Shown in pieces: positions 59,367 to 64,000 of a stretch of 64,000 nucleotides of DNA. The notes beneath the pieces are model-generated. The model was given only the letters and a program-made list of their open reading frames with translations, was not told where the DNA came from and made no database searches. Where the stretch lies: assembly GCF_002575655.3 (NCBI RefSeq), contig NC_053036.3, positions 163,594,627-163,658,626 on the forward strand, read 5' to 3'. The number at the start of each line of letters is the position of its first letter. Positions within the stretch are counted from its first letter, which is position 1. Both the position numbers and the translations under genes were made by a program. Origin of the DNA: Aegilops tauschii subsp. strangulata. Lineage: Eukaryota > Streptophyta > Magnoliopsida > Poales > Poaceae.

Positions 59367-61097
59367 TGTTGGGGATCGTTGCAGAAATTAAAAAATTTCT
59401 ACGCATCACCAAGATCAATCTATGGAGAGACTAGCAACAAGAGAGAGGGGAGTGCATCTTCGTACCCTTGAATATCGCGATGCGGAAGCGTTACAAGAAT
59501 GCGGATGAAGGAGTCGTACTCGCAGCGATTCAGATCGCGGTTGATTCCGATCTAAGCGCCGAACAACGGCGCCTCCGCGTTCAACACACGTACAGCCCGG
59601 GGACGTCCCCTCCTTGATCCAGCAAGGGGAGAGGAGAAGTTGAGGGAGATCTCCATCAGCACGATGGTGTGGTGGTTGAGCTTGCAGTTCTCCGACAGGG
59701 CTTCGCCAAGCACTACTACTACTACGGAGGTGTTAGGGAGGGAGAGAACTGCGCCAGGGGAAGGGGTGCGGCTCCCATGCGCCTCCCCACTATATATAGG
59801 GGTGGAGGGGGCTGGTTTCTTGCCCTCCAAGTCCATTGGGGCGTTGCCAAAGGTGGGGAAAGAAATCCCATCATTTCCCTTCCCCACCGATTGTTATCCC
59901 CTTTTAGGGATCTTGATCTTATCCATTCGGGACATGATCTTATTCCTTCTAAGGGGGATCTTGGTGCGCCTGGACCAGGGGTGTGGGGCCTTGCCCCCAC
60001 TACCCACGTTCATGTGGGCCCCCCATGCAGGAGGGCCCCACTCCGGAACCTTCTAGAACCTTCCCGGTACAATACTGAAAAATCCCGAACATTTTCCGGT
60101 GGCCAAAATAGGACTTCCCATATATAAATCTTTACCTCCGGACCATTCTGGAACTCCTCATGACGTCTGGGATCTCATCCGGGACTCCGAACTACATTTG
60201 GTAACTGCACACTAATTCCCATAACAACTCTAGCGTCACCGAACCTTATGTGTGTAGACCCTACGGGTTCGGGAATCATGCCGACATGACCGAGACAGCT
60301 CTCTGGCCAATAACCAACAGCGGGATCTGGATACCTTTGTTGGCTCCCACATGTTCCACGATGATCTCATCGAATGAACCACGATGTCGGGGATTCAATC
60401 AATCATGTATACAATTCCCTTTGTCAATCGGTACGTTACTTGCCCGAGATTCGATCGTCGGTATCCCAATACCTCGTTCAATCTCGTTACCGGCAAGTCA
60501 CTTTACTCGTTTCGTAATACATGATCCCGCGACTAACTACTTAGTCACATTGAGCCCATTATGATGATGCATTACAGAGTGGGCCCAGAGATACCTCTCC
60601 GTCATACGGAGTAACAAATCCCAGTCTCGATTCGTGCCAACCCAACAGACACTTTCAGAGATACCTATAGTGTACCTTTATAGCCACCCAGTTACGTTGT
60701 GACGTTTGGCACACCCAAAGCATTCCTATGGTATCCGGGAGTTGCACAATCTCATGGTCTAAGGAAATGATACTTGACATTAGAAAAGCGTTAGCAGACG
60801 AACTACACGATCTTGTGCTATGCTCAGGATTGGGTCTTGTCCATCACATCATTCTCCTAATGATGTGATCCAATTATCAACGACATCCAATGTCCATGGT
60901 CAGGAAACCGTAACCATCTATTGATCAACGAGCTAGTCAACTAGAGGCTCACTAGGGACATGTTGTGGTCTATGTATTCACACATGTATTACGATTTCCG
61001 GATAACACAATTATAGCATGAACAATAGAAAATTATCATGAATAAGGAAATACAATAATAACCATTTTATTATTGCCTCTAGGGCATATTTCCAACA
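59367..61097 (-). repeat. 5' LTR of the minus-strand BARE/Angela-type copy (1731 bp)
   Basis: On the minus strand it starts TGTTGGAAATATGCCCTAG and ends CGATCCCCAACA. A palindromic TATA box CTATATATAG lies at about 59790. Confidence 0.92.
59790..59799 (-). promoter_or_regulatory. LTR TATA box, minus-strand Copia
   Basis: CTATATATAG in the context AGTGGGGAGGC/CACCCCTAT; the orientation is set by the LTR. Confidence 0.5.
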
Positions 61098-62911
61098 GAG
61101 CCCTCCTTCCCCAAGTTTGTGGCGTACTTGCGGTTGGAGGAGCGCCGGATGAAGGGGGAGAAGAAGCGCGTGCAGCACCATGCCCTCGCCGCCAGTACCT
61201 CTCGTGGCGTCCCACCACCACCCGCCCTACCCGCGCCGCAGTAGCAGCCGCCGCCCCGGGCCCCGGGGGTATTACCCCCTCCCGCCCACGGCCCCCGCCC
61301 CTCCCGCTGCTCCCCAACAGCAGCCGCAAGGCGGCGGGCGGCGCCGCAACCGCCGCGGGGGCCGGCACAAGCAGTAGCAGCAGGCGAACGGGGGTGGCCA
61401 GGCGTACGGGGAGGGCTCCTCTTCAGCAACAGCCCTCCCCGCCATGGACTTACGATACCAACCCGTGGACAGGAGTTGTCCACGCCTACTCGATGCCCTG
61501 GCCCACCAGTTATTGCATAGTGATGTTTGGACGTCCCCGGTTGCAAGCAACACGAGTTATCTATACTATTTGGTGATATTGGATGATTTCTCTCATTATG
61601 TGTGGAAATTTCCTCTCCGTCACAAGTCCGACGCCCTTGCCAGACTCACCACCTTTTATTCCTACGTCACCACACAGTTCGGTCGTCATATCCTTGCCCT
61701 ACAAACTGACAACAGAAAAGAGTTTGACGATGTCGCTGTCCGCAACCTCCTCGCTTCTCATGACACCATCTTTCACCTCACTTGTCCTTACACGTCCCAA
61801 CAAAATGGCCGCGCCGAGCATGTCATTCGCACTCTTAATGACTGCGTCTGCACGTTGCTCTTCCACTGCAACGTGCCTCCTCGGTTCTGGCCGGATGCTC
61901 TTGCCACCGACAGCCTCCTCATTAACATCCGCCCATGCCGCCCTCGCTGGAACTATGCTCCTCACCAGCTCCTCTTCAGTGCGGCCCCATCTTACGATGG
62001 CCTATGCATCTTCGGGTGTCTCTGTTACCCTAGCACCGCGTCCACCACTCCTCATAAACTCGTTCCCTGGTCAGTTCCATGCATCTTCCTCGGTTACCCT
62101 CCCAACACCAAAGGTTACCGGTGCTATGATCCAGTGTCCCACCGCGTTTATACATCGCGGCACGTGTACTTTGATGAGCTGGTGTTCCCGTTTCAGCAGG
62201 TACCATCCCTCCCCACGCAGCCTTCGGCGCCTCCCGCGGCATGGCCCGCCTCTGCCACCACCCTCGGCGGGCCGCCCTCTTCGCTGAGCAGCGCCCCTCC
62301 CGTGGTGCAGCCCGCCCCTGCCACCACCCTCGGCAGGCCGCCCCCTTCACCGAGCAGCTCCCCCGGCCCCACCCGCGCGCCCTGCGCCCTCTAGCCCGGC
62401 TGCCCCCTCGGGCAGCCCCCAGACGTCGCGGGTCCGGCCGCCCACTCTGGCGGCACCTCGGGCGAGGCTGCCCCCGCAGCCGCGGTCTCCTGCTCGGCCC
62501 CCCTCCCCCCCGAGCTGCCTCTCCTAGCCTGGCAGCTGCGGACCCCTCGGCGCCCTCGAAGACCGGCTCGACCTCCTCATCGCCGATCTCTCCTTCGGCT
62601 CAGCCGGTGGCGGCAGCACCCCCCACGGGTGTGGTCAATCAGGCTCGGACTAGGACGTTTCGTCCTAGCACGCGCTACACCTCCCACGAGTACGCATGCG
62701 CCGCATCTACCTCGACACCGTCTCCGCTGCCCACCTCCGCTTGCAAAGCCCTTTGGGATCCGTACTGGCTTGCTACAATGCGTGAGGAGTTCGATGCCCT
62801 GCAGCGCAACCGTACATGGCAGCTTGTCCCACGGCCTCCCCGTGCCAATGTTATAACTGGCAAGTGGGTTTTCCGCCACAAGACTCGCCCCGACGGTTCC
62901 CTCGAGCGCTA
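61098..62911 (+). pseudogene. Short-LTR Copia: gag end, integrase, start of RT
   Basis: 61104-61440 continues gag (FVAYLRLEERRMKGEKK, then an Ala/Pro/Arg-rich, proline-repeat tail). At about 61500 it jumps to the integrase core (HSDVWTSP, LQTDNRKEF near 61700, GRAEHVIRTLND near 61810), so protease and the zinc domain are deleted. The integrase frame runs to 62394 and includes a long Pro/Ser/Ala-rich linker. After stops and a frame change, the start of the reverse transcriptase follows (62628-62911: FDALQRNRTWQLVPRP, GKWVFRHK) and is cut at 62912. Confidence 0.85.
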
Positions 62912-64000
62912 TGATGACCCACAAGTATAGGGAATCAATTGTAGCTATTTTCGATAAGTAAGAGTGTCGAACCCAACGAGGAGCAGAAGGAAATGACAAG
63001 TAGTTTTCAGTAAGGTAATGTCTGCAAGTGCTGAAATTGTAAGTAGCGGAGTAGTTTGATAGCAAGATAATATGTAACGAGCAAGTAACGGTAGAACTAA
63101 CAAAAGTGCAGCAAGATAGCCCAATCCTTTTGAGGCAAAGGACAGGCCAAAACGGTCTCTTATGATAAGCAAAGCGTTCTTGAGGGTACACGGGAATTTC
63201 ATCTAGTCACTTTCATCATGTTGGTTTAATTCGTGTTCGCTACTATGATAATTTGATATGTGGGTGGACCGGTGCTTAGGTGTTGTTCTTACTTGAACAA
63301 ACCTCCTACTTATGATTAACCCTCCCACAAGCATCCGCAACTACGAGAAAAGTATTAAGAATAAATTCTAACCATAGCATTAAACTTTTGGATCCAATCG
63401 GTCCCTTACGGAATGGCGCATAAACTGGGGTTTAAGCTTTTGTCACTCTCGCAACCCATCATCTAATTGCTACTCCACAATGCATCCCTTAGGCCCAAAT
63501 GGTGAAGTGTCATGTAGTCGACGTTCCCATGACACCACTAAGGGAATCACAACATACATACTATCAAAATATCGAACACATATCAAGTTCACATGATTAC
63601 TTGCAACATGATCTCCCGTGACCTCAAGAACAAAAGTAACTACTCAGAAATGATAATCATGCTCATGATCAGAGGAGTATTAAATAGCATAAGGGATCTG
63701 GACATATAATCTTCCACCAAATAAACCATATAATAATCAACTACAAGATGTAATCAACACTACTAGTCACCCACAAGCACCAATCTATAGTTCTGGTAAC
63801 AAGATTGAACACAAGAGATGAACTAGGGTTTGAGATGAGATGGTGTTGTTGAAGATGTTGCTGGAGATTGCCCTCCCCAAGATGGGAGAGTTGTCTGTGA
63901 TGATGATGATGATTTCCCCCTTCGGAATATAAGTTCCCCTGGCGGAATCGCTCCGCTGGAGGGCAAAAGTGCTCCTGCCGAAGTTCCACGTCGAGACGGC
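62912..64000 (-). mobile_element. Gypsy LTR, minus strand, continuing past the window
   Basis: The plus strand starts TGATGACCCACAAGTATAGGG, the complement of an LTR 3' end; the LTRs at 12950 and 18928 end in a very similar CCCCTATACTTGTGGG. The rest is AT-rich with no coding frame. A GAT microsatellite lies at about 63899-63913. The insertion interrupts the Copia RT after the codons for LERY. The other end and the TSD are outside the window. Confidence 0.75.

Larger units (their letters stand above)
54591..61097 (-). mobile_element. Second BARE/Angela-type Copia, minus strand, 3'-truncated
   Basis: Reads right to left: 5' LTR (61097-59367), primer site (TGGCATCATGAGC), leader, and a gag-pol that is recognisable but full of stops and indels. 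It ends in the RNase H region at about 54591 without a 3' LTR. It splits the gag of the short-LTR Copia. No TSD can be found because one end is lost, and part of the host gag is missing at the junction. It is clearly older and more decayed than the copy at 25747-39758. Confidence 0.9.
53675..62911 (+). mobile_element. Short-LTR Copia element (Hopscotch-like), broken
   Basis: A short 5' LTR, primer binding site and gag (54062-54590) are separated by a minus-strand Copia insertion from the rest of gag, the integrase and the start of the reverse transcriptase (61098-62911). The protease, integrase zinc domain and a gag segment are deleted. The element is cut at 62912 by a Gypsy LTR, so RT, RNase H and the 3' LTR lie beyond that insertion or are lost. 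Confidence 0.75.

Overview
This window looks like an intergenic stretch of a large Triticeae-type grass genome (wheat, Aegilops or barley relatives). It is almost entirely nested transposable elements: Gypsy and Copia LTR retrotransposons, a CACTA element, Stowaway MITEs, a LINE fragment and an inverted-repeat element. The LTR that begins near GGAAATATGCCCTAGAGG is the BARE/WIS/Angela type known from Triticeae. No RNA gene, operon or bacterial-type feature was seen. Family names are given from memory of Triticeae elements and are tentative; coordinates, motifs, stops, frameshifts and target-site duplications (TSDs) were read from the sequence.

Layout. 1-2254: right part of a Gypsy LTR that interrupts a Gypsy pol. 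2255-11998: a decayed Tat-like Gypsy element (pol pseudogene 2255-4516) with, on the minus strand, an unbroken two-exon gene (8988-7322) that has its own TATA box, GT-AG introns and AATAAA signal, followed by a tandem repeat (about 10533-11300). 11999-18928: a Gypsy-like element with no pol, carrying a 447-residue ORF of unknown function between a 5'-truncated LTR and a complete LTR. 18929-42828: the 3' part of a Maximus/Sirevirus-type Copia element: broken pol, a long extra 3' ORF, polypurine tracts and the 3' LTR.

Inside the extra ORF sits a full BARE/Angela-type Copia element (25747-39758, TSD GGGCT). Its 5' LTR holds a CACTA element (26259-27633, TSD GGG) containing a 5S rRNA-like segment, and a minus-strand Gypsy deletion derivative with gag and protease only (28124-32026, TSD GTTCC). 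42829-47010: a long minus-strand Gypsy LTR. 47011-47959: end of a LINE ORF2. 48540-49990: an inverted-repeat element packed with a GATGTGCAACTT motif.

50496-52870 holds the only recognisable host-type gene, a neprosin-domain (DUF239) pseudogene with a Stowaway MITE just upstream and another MITE remnant in an intron. 53675-62911 is a short-LTR Copia element broken by a minus-strand BARE/Angela-type copy (54591-61097). From 62912 to the end runs the 3' end of another minus-strand Gypsy LTR.

The nesting gives a relative order: Maximus is older than the Angela-type copy in it, which is older than the CACTA and the gag-protease Gypsy in its LTR. The best candidates for undescribed biology are the intact spliced antisense gene, the 447-residue ORF, and the 5S-like segment inside the CACTA element.
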